Shown here: positions 1 through 10,799 of the stretch, in pieces
Layout of the letters: the number at the start of each line of letters is the position of its first letter
How positions within the stretch are numbered: position 1 is the stretch's first letter
Origin: Dryococelus australis
Taxonomy: Eukaryota > Arthropoda > Insecta > Phasmatodea > Phasmatidae
NCBI GenBank assembly: GCA_029891345.1
Contig: CM057009.1
Location: 86,289,916 to 86,353,915 of the forward strand
DNA length: 64,000 nt
Direction: 5' to 3'
The notes under the pieces: model-generated
The model's database searches: none
Seen by the model: the letters and a program-made list of their open reading frames with translations, nothing else
What the model was told of the DNA's origin: nothing
Translations under genes and position numbers: made by a program

Positions 1-251
1 AAGACAAGAGTGCAGCGCCTCCATGGATCACCACTGTTAGCTTAATTACCTCTGAAGGCACCTGTTTCCTGTAGCTGTTCTAATCTGGCAAAAATTATAT
101 ATGATGGAGTTACATGATATGGAAAGCACTCCTGATTAAGTAGTTGAGCCGCTCTACCATTGTGTTGAACTTTGCCACAAATTAAAAACATGTTTGTGTT
201 CTTGTCAAGTGTGTATTCGGCCATCTTGTACTGTACCACATTCATCAGTGA

Positions 252-587
252 CTAAATGGAAAGTGGTTTGACAGGTGAAGAGCTACATAAGATTGTAAAC
301 AGATGGCACGTGGTATCAGGTGATGTCAGACATCTGCCAATGTCAAGTTGGGTTGCCTCCGCAATTTTTCTCAACTGCTTAGGATGAGGTTGGTTGCCCT
401 GTTCACTCGCTACATGTCCCAGAAACTCTAGTTCTGTCATCCCTGTGTGGTATTTTTGTAGGGCATAGGTTAGATTGTGGGTGGCTAGCTTTTCTAACAC
501 TAGACCGCATTCACAGTACCTGATGGACATATATTTCAGTTCAGGACCATTCTGTTCAGGCTGAAAGGAGTACCCAGGACTTTTCAA
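252..587 (-). pseudogene. Inverted fragment of Gypsy reverse transcriptase (thumb region)
   Basis: The minus strand encodes a stretch typical of the region after the RT active site in Ty3/Gypsy pol: VLEKLATHNLTYALQKYH, then MTELEFLGHVASEQG, then a PKQLRKIAEAT segment. The family pattern is a VLERL-type helix followed by FLGH(V)VS. The neighbouring pol sequence at 601-2245 runs on the plus strand and lacks exactly this segment between its active-site box and RNase H, so the piece appears to have been inverted inside element A. The first and last residues of the open frame look unrelated to RT. Minus-strand sequence at 42-245 may continue the same fragment, but I cannot align it. It is non-functional. 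Confidence 0.72.
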
Positions 588-600
588 AGTATGAGGGTCA

Positions 601-2245
601 ACATACTAGAGGGACATATGGGAAAATTCACAAAAGCTCACCTGGATGATATCTTTGTTTGTTCAGCAGACTGGGACGAGCATGTAAAACAGCAATTAAT
701 GAACTTGCTGTCACTTCAGAGACCTGTAGGTGGAAACATAGGTTGCAAGAAGTATTTGATGCAGTGAAGGCTGTGTTAACACAGTGCCATACCCTAGCCT
801 GTGTTGACTCAAACTGCAGACTATTTGTGCAGACAGATGTGAGTGAATTAGGTGCAGGTGCAGTTTTGTATCTGTTGGACGGGGGGAAAAACTGGTAATC
901 TACTATATGAGCACAATGTTCGGGGAAGCGGAACAGCATTAACACAGTAACACCATTAACACAGTAACCAACAGGAACACCTGTGTATAATCTGGGCAAT
1001 GAAAAAATACGTATGACACCTGGAAGGGAAATCATAAACTTTGCTTACTTATAATAGAGCACTGATGTGTCTGCCCAACAATCTGGGGTAGAAAGGGAAA
1101 CTAATCTGCTGGGCCCTGTTTCTCTAATCTTTTGAGTCCACCATTGAACATCATGTAGCGAGCAAGCAAACCACCTTACAGATGCGCTATAGCACAATCT
1201 GCTCACAGAACAGTTGATCATTAGATAAGGAAGAATGGAAGGAAATGATACCTCCAGAACAGCCACTGAGGAGAACGGACATCATGTGTAGACGAAACAA
1301 CTTTGATGAGTATGTGGAAGAACCCCTCCTCCCGCCATGTTACTAATGTTGGTAGAGGAAAAAGAGGAAAGCTCAAGGAATGTCAACAAAAGAGGATGGA
1401 GAGAGGAAAAAGTGCAGGTGTGAGGTATGTGATACTTGGTGATTCGTATACAGAGTAGTGCACCTGGAGAAAACACCCAGTGGTGTTTCTCAAGGAAGTC
1501 TGCAACACCTTTGTGCTCTTCTTTCACAGTCATGACCTAGTCAGACACTCCAGGACCAACCAGAAATGAAGGGCAATAGAAAGACACTACAATGGGCTAG
1601 TATTGCAAAGGATGTAAGAAAATATGTGAGGGAGTGCACCATCTGCCAACAGAAGAAATCAAAATAGGATAGAGAGGAACCACATCATCTGTGGATCTCC
1701 ATGACACCCTTCAAAGAAGTAGTCCTAAATGTAATTGGATGCAACCCCAAAATATCCTTGGGAAAACACTTCATAATTGTGGTAACCAATTTGTGTATGT
1801 GGTGGGCAGAGACTTGCACTGCCAGTAAAATCTGGGCCCACACGTTGGGGGCCATACTACAGTGCAAACATTTCCCGAGTTGGGGCTACCCCCAAACCAT
1901 TTTGTTGGACAGTGGGACGTAGTTCGTGGGGCAGAAGTGGAGGCAGCTATGCCAGCAGTCGAACATCCATCACGTAACCATCCCCGTTTACCATCCCGGG
2001 GCAAACTTGACCAAAAGACTCAACCAAGATGTCAACGTGCAGCTACGGTTGTAGCTAGGGGACGACCACACACAGTGGGATCAACAGCTGCCAGACTCTT
2101 TGTTTTCTTTATGCATTTACATGAACAAGGCAACAGAGGGCGTTCCCCAACAGAAATGGCCCTGGGCCAAAACCTACATTTGCAAGGAAAATGGGATATG
2201 AGTGGGCAGGGGAAAGCCTCAAGAAGAGGGAATAGAAAAAAGTAA
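601..2245 (+). pseudogene. Ty3/Gypsy pol remnant, element A (RT box, RNase H, integrase)
   Basis: Decayed pol with many stops and frame changes. Around 625-690 it reads HLDDIFVCSADWDEHV, the YxDD active-site block of RT. From 727 to 895 it has the start of RNase H (FDAVKAVLTQ, then QTDVSELGAGAVLY), with degraded RNase H sequence to about 1230. At 1600-1670 lies the Cys half of an integrase HHCC zinc site (VRECTICQQKK). At 1700-2200 the integrase core shows VIGCNP, IIVVTN, GYPQTILLDSGT and, after an in-frame stop, YHPGANLTKRLNQDV. These are standard Gypsy pol domains in standard order. The RT thumb is missing here and is present inverted at 252-587. No LTR was recognised on either side, and expression as a working polyprotein is impossible. 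Confidence 0.85.
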
Positions 2246-3410
2246 ATAAACGGTGAGTGACCCATGACCACCAGGATCATTACCATAGAAGGATTAACCC
2301 TTCCTCCAACCATCCCCTAAAACCCCTGCAAGATAAAATAGGGTGTATGGGCATGTGATGCCCCTCTCGGCACTCTGGAACTACTGTGTAGGTTTAGGAC
2401 TTTGATGAGTAAGCCCCTAGTGATCGGTCGCACAGTTTAGTAGATCATTGTACCTAAGAGAGGAACCTGAACAGCAAATTGAGCAAACACTATAATGATT
2501 CATTGTGGAGTACCACAGGAGACAGAAACGGGCAACGAGAGGTGAAAAGTGGAGATAGGACAATGACCGAGGAAATTCCGCCCTCCCTTCCCTCCCCAGA
2601 GAAGATGTGATGAGGACCTTGATAACGAGCCTGCCATTCAGAAGATGTGCAGAATCTACCCCAATCATTACCATCACCATAGAAGAACCCAACACCAAAG
2701 AACAAGTGATGGACCTCCATTCCGACGGTTCCCAGCAGATGGTGGACATAGAAGAACTGAAGGCAGACGACCCTGATGTGCCAAGTCCAGCACCAGGGGG
2801 GTGGGTTTGGGACACTATACCTCCTTAGCTGATGCCACATTCACGGTGGTGGTAGAGAAACCAAGGAACCACTAACCCAGAGACCACCAAGGCAAAATGG
2901 TCACTGGTACCGCTGCAGGATGGCAGACTGTGACCAAATGGAGATGCCACCTACCAACCAGCTGACCGAGCAGCTACAGGCGAGAGGCAATTTCTCCTTC
3001 ATCCCAGGTGGCTAACCCCAGGCAGGGGAGTGAGGACTGGACTGAGGATCCACAGAACCAGAGGATCAACGAATTAAGGGTAAGGTAGACAAACCAACAT
3101 ACGCATTCCTTCCCAACCAGACACAGCCAGCTCTCCAGGAGGAACACGAGCCAGACAACTCCGTAGACCCTAGAAACTCGACAGGACTGGTCTCTATAAG
3201 GGGCAAATGTTGTCGAACCCCCTCCCATCATATTTAGCCCTGTCCTGGTGACCACCCAGCAGCACCTGAAGGACAACTCCATTGCATATGTGAGTGGCAA
3301 GGGAGCAGGCGGGGAGAGCAGTAAGGGAAAATATAAAGCAACATTTCTTGCACATTTAAGATTTTGCGAATGATAGCTCATGATGCACCAGCTACTTCTG
3401 CACATCATCT
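2246..3410 (+). other. Probable 3' part of Gypsy element A, no recognised domain
   Basis: This stretch follows the integrase remnant directly. It has one open frame of 73 residues at 2607-2828, acidic and proline-containing, ending in PDVPSPAPGGWVWDTIPP. That could be the pol C-terminal tail or a short extra ORF, but I recognise no family. The rest, to about 3240, is relatively GC-rich and purine-rich compared with the AT-rich DNA that begins near 3400, which suggests it still belongs to the element. No terminal TG...CA repeat could be paired by eye. Confidence 0.4.
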
Positions 3411-3784
3411 TCTCCTAAACAGCAGTCACATTCCCATATAGCCTTTTCATGTGCATGAAATGTAAAGCACATAGCCTAACCCCTGGCACCCCAAACAGAG
3501 TGCTGAAGAAACATAACCTGACAGCAGGTTGGACATGCAATTAATATGCACACCTTTAAATATAGCATGACAATATCCAAAAAAATGGCTAACCTGACAG
3601 GGTCCCAGTATGACAAATTTTTTTTTGTAATTTCCTCATACATATTAGCTTATAATGAGAGTACAGTGTATTGCTCCTTTGTTTTTAACTTTTTTCAGAA
3701 AATTGTTGTTTATCATCAGTTAGTTTCTGATACTTATAAAAACTAGTTTTAAATTTGATTTGACCAAGAAAGACTAAAATTACA
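3411..3784. other. AT-rich stretch, nothing recognised
   Basis: No gene, RNA or element boundary was recognised. A 66-residue open frame at 3546-3746 is low-complexity and shows no protein-like features. Confidence 0.5.
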
Positions 3785-4165
3785 GAATGAAGCTGAATTT
3801 GACTAATAAACTTGGTGAACAAATTCCTTATGTAAATAATGTGTGAAATACACAGGGGAATTTCTACCTAACCTCAATTTTAAGGGAGGTATGATCTCTT
3901 GAAAATTGAGCTTTAAAACTGTAATTTTGCAAAATATGGGAGACAATGTTAAATTTAATCATAATTATCCAAACATTGTTTTATGTTGTATAGCTCTTCA
4001 TCCTAAGAGCAAACTGTCATTAATACTTCCCACCTAAAATAACATGGTTGGCCACCATCTTATTGCATACAAATTTTTATGCTGGTTTATTCAGCAGTAT
4101 CGCCTAATCAACAAATATTAGCTTCTTGATGTTGTTGCTCAAGACATACCATTTTAGTGTTTAGC
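3785..4165 (+). repeat. Dispersed repeat family 1, copy A
   Basis: This segment aligns by eye, in the same orientation, to 56525-56930, and in inverse orientation to 4480-4870. Shared landmarks in order are a CTCAATTTTAAGG-like block, TGTAATTTTGCAAAATAT, a CAAACATTGTTTTATGTT block, ATTAATACTTCCCACC and a GTTTATTCAGCAGTAT block. Three copies in one 64-kb window indicate an interspersed repeat. I cannot assign it to a transposon class because no terminal repeats or protein domain are evident. Confidence 0.6.
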
Positions 4166-4289
4166 GTACACAAAGCTTCACCTGGAACAATATAGTGTCT
4201 AGCATATAGTATACTACATATGTGTGTCTATGGTATGCTGCTGTGTTTACTGCACAGACGATGGCAGCTGATATTTTTAACACTTAGTG

Positions 4290-4870
4290 TAAACATCATG
4301 TACCATACATTAATATGCTTACAATACAGAAACTTCTTGTTTGTTTTTGGTGGCAGTCAGTGTGTGAGTTCCTGCAAGAAGTATTGATATTGTATACGGG
4401 CCTAGAACTTTTTTGCTGCCACTGAAAGTTTTGTGTGCATTTTACACAAAAATTTTGGGTCCCAGGTAGTGGCAACAAGAGGGCAATTTTTGTTAATTAG
4501 GTCATATTGCTCAATAAACCAGCATCAACCTTTCATAAATCTTAATGGTAAAAAACTTATCTGCAGTTAGAGGGTGGTCACCGGTGTTATTTTCACTGTG
4601 GTGGGCGGTATTAATGAAAATTTTCAATAGGTTGAAGATCCCAATAAGATAAAACAATGTTCTGAGAAATATAATTTAATTTCACTTTTTTTTTTTTTTT
4701 TTTGTATTTTGCGTAAACAAGGTTTACAAACTTGATTTTCAAGGGCTCATGTCTCCCTTAGTATTCACTTTAAGTATAAATTGTCCATTTGTTTGCTACT
4801 TGATTTTGTATAAGGAATCTCTTCATACTGTTTGTCATTCAAATTCAACCCCACCGTATATGTTTTAAAC
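4290..4870 (-). repeat. Dispersed repeat family 1, copy B (inverted to copy A)
   Basis: The reverse complement of this interval aligns to 56525-57060 over most of its length and to copy A over its first two thirds. Together with copy A it forms an imperfect inverted repeat with a spacer of roughly 300 bp. It is interrupted by a run of about 18 T (4688-4706), which has no counterpart in the other copies. The landmark ATTAATACC(G/T)CCCACCA, followed by a block ending in GCAGA(T/C)AA, is shared with copy C. Confidence 0.6.
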
Positions 4871-5200
4871 ATAATTTCTTGTAAGGAATCTTCTCCCTAA
4901 ATTAACATTCGCCTTTCAGACTCATCCTTTATATTTAGCACTGGCAAAAGCATTGTTCTGATACACCCAAAAAACAAATCCACATCAGCAATGGCAAAGG
5001 ACTATCGTTGCAGCTCCCATATGAAAGCCTGTGATATGAATCTATGAGGAGAGATGACTACTTGGTTTTAATGTTCATGTCACTGCCAGAAAGCTACTGA
5101 TCACATGGACCAGTGCCTGACATAACATATCCAATTTTTGCTTTTGACTCATTATGACAGCTAACATGTTTGTGGTGTTCAAGCGTTTGTACAGTTGCTT
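4871..5200. other. Intergenic stretch, nothing recognised
   Basis: No gene or element signature was recognised between dispersed repeat copy B and the direct repeat at 5201. Confidence 0.4.
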
Positions 5201-5288
5201 GTATAGCATCCTACACGGCAAGCTCACCAAGAGCAAAGAGAAGTTGGGTGAGTTTTGTGCCCATAAATGTTAAAAAATAATAATATTG
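5201..5288 (+). repeat. Left copy of an 88-bp direct repeat flanking the LTR-gag remnant
   Basis: This segment aligns with 7019-7105 with roughly four fifths of bases identical by eye, through landmarks TAGCATC, TCACCAA(G/A)AGCAAA, TTTTGTGCCCAT and AAAAATAATAATAT. It ends where an LTR-like sequence beginning TGTTAAGCGC starts. It is far too long and diverged to be a simple integration target duplication. Confidence 0.7.
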
Positions 5289-5848
5289 TTAAGCGCTCGC
5301 TGCTTCTAATCCCGTAGGAATGAGTGAAATTGAAGGACAGCAGTTATATGATAGCGGCAGCAGCAATTCAAGGGACTGTTTTAAATGAACAGGCAAGCGA
5401 TAGACCGGTGGTCGCATATCTGTTACAGAAAGCAAGCTGACACAATAATTCCTTTTGCAGCATGCACTGGTGATCCTGGTTGTATTTATTTCTGTGTTTA
5501 TCTGAAGAATGCTCTGGATTACTGACCTTGTTCTCTCAGTTTGACTTGGGGTGCATTGAACCTTTCAGAAGGTCAGGGTAAAGTATATAAAAGTGTGACA
5601 GGCCACCGAGCCGGGGAGTTGATGATTGAATGAGTGGCTGAGTTCTGAGCGATAGAAGACAAACAGCGAGAGAAGTGACCAGCAGAAGGGAAATCTGCGA
5701 CTGGGCGTATTAAGCAGTGAAAAGTGCAACTGGCAGGCTGGACTGAGTGAAAGACATTTCAAATGGTGGCAACAGATAGATCTCTTATTTTTATTAAGAC
5801 CTCCATCCCTCACGAACTCAGATACGCTCCTGAGTTATCCATGTAACA
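5287..5848 (+). mobile_element. Gypsy-type long terminal repeat (5' LTR)
   Basis: The interval begins TGTTAAGC and ends in TGTAACA, immediately followed by a primer-binding-like site and a Gag remnant, the arrangement of a 5' LTR. It contains a good TATA box, TATATAAAAG, at 5584-5593, about 260 bp before the LTR end. No matching 3' LTR is present in the window, so the length of about 562 bp rests on the left edge coinciding with the end of the direct repeat and is approximate. Confidence 0.6.
5584..5593 (+). promoter_or_regulatory. TATA box of the LTR
   Basis: TATATAAAAG lies inside the LTR about 450 bp upstream of the Gag start. It is the position-appropriate core promoter of the retroelement. 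Confidence 0.5.
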
Positions 5849-5849
5849 C

Positions 5850-5867
5850 TAGTGTCAGAAGTGGGTT
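5850..5867 (+). other. Primer binding site, complementary to tRNA-Leu 3' end
   Basis: TAGTGTCAGAAGTGGGTT differs at only two positions from the complement of the 3' acceptor end of eukaryotic tRNA-Leu including CCA. It sits 1-2 bp after the LTR end, exactly where a minus-strand primer site belongs. This identifies the upstream sequence as a 5' LTR. Confidence 0.72.
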
Positions 5868-6033
5868 GGAGGCATTTAATTGTTAATCAAACTAAGCAAT
5901 AGGCTTATAATTAATGATAGAAAAATCAATTAATTAAGACAGTTTTGTCCAATAATTACAGTGATTGAATGTTAACAAGGAAAATGTCTGCAGAACTGGA
6001 ATCTCTGTGAACATTTAGGGGCTATGTAGCTAG

Positions 6034-7018
6034 ATGTTTAGTGTGAGCGCAAGTGTAAACAGCTTGAAAGAAGATGTAAATAACCAAGTTAGCAGTGTGA
6101 AACATAGTGTACATGACATTGTAAATATCCAAATTAGTTCTGTAATTGAAACTGTAAATATTGTAAATGAGAATGTAGACAGGAAAATTGACATTGTTAA
6201 TGAGAATGTACAGAGGAAAATTGACATTGTTAATGAGAATGTACAGAGGAAAATTGACATTGTTAATGAGAGTGTAGACAGAAAAACTGACTGTTAATGA
6301 AAATTTAGACAGGAAAATAGAGGGCATTAGCGAGTTGGTGAATACGATAGTTGACTCTGTGGACTAGAAGCTTGGCAGTGTAAATGAAATAGTGGACAGT
6401 GTAACTGAAGTAGTGAACAGCGTCAGTGGAAGGAGGGACAGTGCAGAGAATGAAATGAGTGCAATGAAGAAGGAATGGCAGGAATTTCTTCAGCAGCGGA
6501 GTTCACCGACCACCACATCAATAGTTGAGAAAAGTGACAAAGCAGTGGAAGACAAAACCAATGCAGCAGCCTTGGAGGAAAGCACGAAGATCTGCAGCAT
6601 TGGTGTCACGTAGGCAGGAGTGGGGAAAATGGTCTCGCATAAATCTGCCCTTTACTATGGCCAGTTTTCATGGCAGAAGTACCAACACCAGTTTGAAATA
6701 GTTGCTACCCTAAATGGCTGGACAACCGAATAGTGGGCTTACTATTTTGCTGATGTACTGAGAGGCCCTGCACTGAGCATACTACAATCTCTGCCATAGC
6801 GGCATCGACTAGAGTATCCCACACTGGTTTCGGTCTTGGAACTATGTTTTGGCTACCAATACCTATGACATGCCCACCATGCTCAACTGCGAAGCCACAC
6901 CCAGCGACCAGGGGAGCCACTGTAGGCGTTATGGCAAGACATTGTGCGGCTCTCCCGCCTGTCTTTGTAACGGTGCCCTGGCAAGGTGTGCGGCATCATA
7001 GCAGCCATCTTCTTTGAT
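6034..7018 (+). pseudogene. Gypsy Gag remnant with coiled-coil N-terminus
   Basis: The first open segment (6034-6297) is a heptad-like, Val/Asn/Lys-rich coiled coil with 11-residue repeats. After a stop, 6392-6613 continues the coiled coil (VTEVVNSVSG...MKKEWQEFLQQR). From about 6650 the capsid region reads FSWQKYQHQFEIVATLNGW, then YYFADVLRGPALSILQSLP, then RLEYPTLVSVLELCFG, which is the retrotransposon Gag domain of Ty3/Gypsy elements. In-frame stops lie at 6297, 6613, 6731 and later. The frame decays at GIIAAIFFDA near 7018, where the right copy of the direct repeat begins. Pol is absent, so this is a 5' LTR-gag stub. Confidence 0.8.
6166..6290 (+). repeat. 33-bp tandem repeat in gag coiled coil
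   Basis: About four tandem units of 33 bp, each including GAAAATTGACATTGTTAATG, encode an 11-residue repeat built on NENVxRKIDIV. Two adjacent units are identical. The unit length keeps frame, so the repeat lengthens the coiled coil. Degraded further units are visible to about 6320. Confidence 0.85.
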
Positions 7019-7105
7019 GCATAGCATCTTATACGGAAAGTTCACCAAAAGCAAAAAGAATTTGAATGACTTTTGTGCCCATGTATGTTTAAAAATAATA
7101 ATATA
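7019..7105 (+). repeat. Right copy of the 88-bp direct repeat
   Basis: Pairs with 5201-5288 in the same orientation. It starts abruptly where recognisable Gag sequence ends and runs into AT-rich DNA. Confidence 0.7.
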
Positions 7106-8624
7106 ATTATTTATTATTAAATATATGCAGTAGGTCCGTTGTGACAAACATTTTACTAAATAAACACAAAAGAAATTTAAGTGGCAAGTAATGTAACAAG
7201 TACCAAAGGATTTTGAAAATGAGACAAAGGAAACAATAACTCAAAAATGTGGGTTGTCATACCTGTGGACAAAATGAATATAAGTGAAGACTTCTTGTCT
7301 TATTAGTATAGAATAAAATCACAGTGAAATATATTTACGTACAAATAATAATTTAACATGTTGTTCATTTACTCTTTTCATAATTTGTTTTTATTTAAAG
7401 GTAGCAATATTTCAATGTTAATGAGACATACTTAGTATTTTAAAAATTAAAGGCTCTACATGTTAAAGTAAACACTTTTGAAAGCATTGCTAAGTTTGTA
7501 CTTTCAGCCCGTTGGTTGTGTATCTTTCTGCATATTAAAATAACGAATGACAGGTTACTTTCAGGTGGTGTTAATATCAGCTGCTCATATATGTCCACTG
7601 TATACACATTAAATAAATAAAAAGTAAATAAAACTATTTAAATCAACACTATAAAATATGAAACAATAATTTCTGTTTATAATATTGGTTTGTGAATATT
7701 AATTTATTCAATATTCTTTTTCTGTTTATATATAAATTAAATGTCTTACTGTGGTCAACGATTCAATGGTTGTAAGAATATATGTTTTGGTTCAAGTGGT
7801 CAACAGAATAGTAAAAACTAAACCAAGCCATTTGGAAAGATCCTCTTTGAAAAGTGTGCGAATAGCTGAAATGTTCATCCGCTATAAAAGTCATACTCCT
7901 AAGAAATGTACGCTTTTAGAGAATATGATGGAGTTATTTCTTCACTCTGAATACAGTGTGTCTTAAACCATCATTAACTGTCTTAAGAATTATGTTCAAC
8001 AACATTTGCAAGTAAAACTGAGAAATACAGTTTTCTAGTTGAAATGCTTTGAAATTGTGTTCACATTTTTTTTTTAACTATAATATTATCAAATCTAAAG
8101 TTCACTCAAATATGCAATATGATTTCCAAAATATTGTAGACATTTCAATATTCCTACTGAAATAAGCTATGGCTTTTTGCATAAAAACATCACTAATAAA
8201 TATTTTCATACAAATCTATGCACAAGCAAATAGCAGGCATTGCTATTTCATAGGGAACGCTGAAAATAATTGTCATGAAAATCAATGTATGAACCGAATT
8301 TACCTAAATTTTTACAACATACTTTCATTGTAATATATATCACTTTGCAAGCTTTATGAACGTTTTTCCAGCTATGCAGTTTTCAAAGTACATGACACTC
8401 AACCTCTGCTTATGCCTATTGCTCACAGAAATAATCACTTTTTGCAGATAAAATTAAAATGCTTACACTGATATGGACTTAAGTTCACCAGAATACTAAC
8501 CACACAATACCTGGCTCATTACACTGTATTTTATGAAATTGCATCCACACATTTATGCAGAAAGACTCTGATCCAAATTATTTAAATTGCAGGTTTGTCA
8601 TCAAATCCTATACATAATGGTTAA
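7106..8624. other. AT-rich intergenic DNA, nothing recognised
   Basis: No protein family, RNA gene or terminal repeat was recognised. Short open frames such as 7751-7966 look like chance. Confidence 0.6.
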
Positions 8625-8626
8625 TA

Positions 8627-9805
8627 CACTATGCGATAAAAAATATCCGGACACCCACCTGAGAATGAAGTACAAGTTTGGGCTGCCCCCAATCGGGAAC
8701 ACTGACAATCAATACAGTGTTGGCCCACCTTTAGCATTGATGACAGCCTGCACTCTTGCAGGTATACTTTCAATCAGGTAGTGGAAGTTTTCCTGGTGAA
8801 TGGTAGCCCAATCCATGCAGAATGCCAAGATGAGAAGAGGTATCGATATGGGTCGGTGTGGTCATACCTAAGTCAGTATTCCAAAATATTCTAAAGTAGT
8901 TCTATCGTATTGAAATCAGGACTTTGCTGCCCATGTCAGTCTATTAGTGAGACATGGTTGTCCTCAAACCACTCCCTCACATTCACTGCAGAATGGACGG
9001 ATGTTTGGTCATGTTGAAAGACACAATGGTTGGAAGGAATGTGAAGGCTGTTAAAAATGTAAACTTTTGCCTTGACAGTGCCACATAAAACAAGGGGACC
9101 AATCTCCCTCCAGGGAAAACATGGCAACACTACCACCCCCGAATTTCACAGTTTGCTTTATACAGTCTGGTAGATATTGTTCACCAGTCATTCGCCACAC
9201 CTACGCCCTACCATTAGATTGCAACATTGTACATCATGATTCATCATTCCACATGATGGTTTTCCACTGTTCTATTTTTCAGTTTTGATGCTCTTTACAC
9301 CATGCAATGTGGCATTTGGCATTTGTTTGTGTGATGTGTGGCATATAGGTAGCTGCTCGGCCATGAAAACCAAGTTTCTGTACCTAACACCGAACAGTCA
9401 TGCTTGCGTAGATCCTGATGCAGGTTGGAATCTCTGTGTGATGGTGGGAATGAATGATTTACGGTTATGCTGTACGACCCTCTTCAACACACAATAGTCT
9501 CTGGCTGTCACATGCACACTTTTTTGTTGGAAACGTTCCTTCACATTTATACTTCACTATAACATCAGATACAGTGCACCTAGGGATATTCAGGAGTGTG
9601 GAAATCTTATGCACAGACTTCTGTCATAAGTAACACTCAACCACCTGACCACGTTGAAAGTCCATTAGTTCCTGTAACAGCCCAGTTTTGTTGTCTTGCG
9701 CTGTCTGCTGACCATGTGTTTGATATGGTAGAAGGCAGTCCTGTCTTGCCCTCTATGGTAAACACACGTTTTACAACATGTCCCGATACTTTTGATAATG
9801 TAGTG
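8627..9805 (-). mobile_element. Tc1-like DNA transposon, full length but decayed
   Basis: The left end reads CACTATGCGATAAAAAATAT then CCGGACACCC. The right end, reverse complemented, reads CACTACATTATCAAAAGTAT then CGGGACATG. These are terminal inverted repeats of about 29 bp of the kind carried by Tc1-like elements in arthropods. Both ends are flanked by TA (8625-8626 and 9806-9807), the Tc1/mariner target duplication. The interior is a degraded transposase on the minus strand. The length, 1179 bp, is slightly short for the family, consistent with small deletions. Confidence 0.92.
8700..9680 (-). pseudogene. Tc1-like transposase (DDE), inactivated
   Basis: The minus strand carries a transposase broken by stops and shifts. 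The clearest open piece (8936-9136) begins MVVLPCFPWREIGPLVL and contains FQHDQTSVHSAV followed by REWFEDNHV. This corresponds to the family's FQQDNAPxHxA block, which holds the second catalytic Asp and is still present. Sequence further downstream on the minus strand keeps only faint similarity to the third acidic residue region. N-terminal HTH sequence lies towards 9650. It cannot encode an active enzyme. Confidence 0.8.
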
Positions 9806-9807
9806 TA

Positions 9808-10729
9808 TATTGGTTCATACAAATTAAACTGTTTCTGCAAACGTTATAGTACTTTTTTAACGTATTCCTAATACTCAAGAAATATTTCATGTGTCAACCA
9901 TTCTAACAGAGTGATATACATGCTGAAGTATCAACTGGTTAATTGGCTTGGGGAATTTCATAAATATTTAATAACATACATATTTATAAAAGCTATCAGA
10001 ATTGTAACTCATCCCACTAATATCCCAAAACACACTCATCTGAAGTTTATTCAAGTTTATTCTAGGTTTAACATTTGTACTGACTTTAATTGCATGTAAA
10101 CAGTACATTTCCCAGCTTGGCATATTATGTGATATTTCAGGAATGTCGAGGAAATAGAAATTGCATTAAAATACATTATAAATCCCTAAATAAACACTGC
10201 CAACGTGAACTTAACCTCTGGAGTGGGCCAGGACCCGAGGTGAAATTAACATTAAAATAAAAATAAGACGAAGAACGATGCAATTACGTATATTGATTGA
10301 GAGAGAATACACATACGAACAAACACACAAAGTCCCTCAAATATTACGGGTATGGCGTACAAAGCCCGCCATTGGCTGGTACTGCGAAAGCACTACTTAG
10401 CGCATGGAAATTAAGAACAGTTAAATCTCTTGGGCCGCCAGTCTACAGAGATGAGGATGCGCGCGTGGAGAGTAACAAAAGTAAATTAAATGTTCCCAAC
10501 AAAGAGACTTACTATTTCAGCTAAATCATCAGGCAAGAAGTTGAAGTTCCCTGCGACACGGACGCGTGCACCCTCTAAGGCCCGCAGAACCAGACTGAGG
10601 AGAATGACGAGGAGATGCTGTTACCAAGCGGAGATCTCCCGCCAACTCCGTGAGGGAAAACCAAATTCATACATTTACACTGAATACATATACAAAAGCA
10701 CAAATAAACATAGCAAAATACTCTGAAGA
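9808..10729. other. Unassigned DNA between Tc1-like element and LINE
   Basis: AT-rich to about 10190, then a more GC-balanced block (10190-10720) with two open frames (10297-10524, 10490-10726) that contain Arg/Lys-rich stretches but no recognised domain. The block could be the 5' untranslated part of the LINE or a separate repeat. I cannot decide from one copy. Confidence 0.4.
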
Positions 10730-10799
10730 ATGAAGGTATTAATTCCGATACTGGTTGTGATTCGGATTGTGATTCTTTATTGCGTCAGTCTACCACTAT

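Noticed and set aside
2974..3408. 144-codon minus-strand reading frame
   Set aside because: It lies antisense to the 3' part of Gypsy A, is rich in Cys, Leu and Ser, and shows no recognisable feature.
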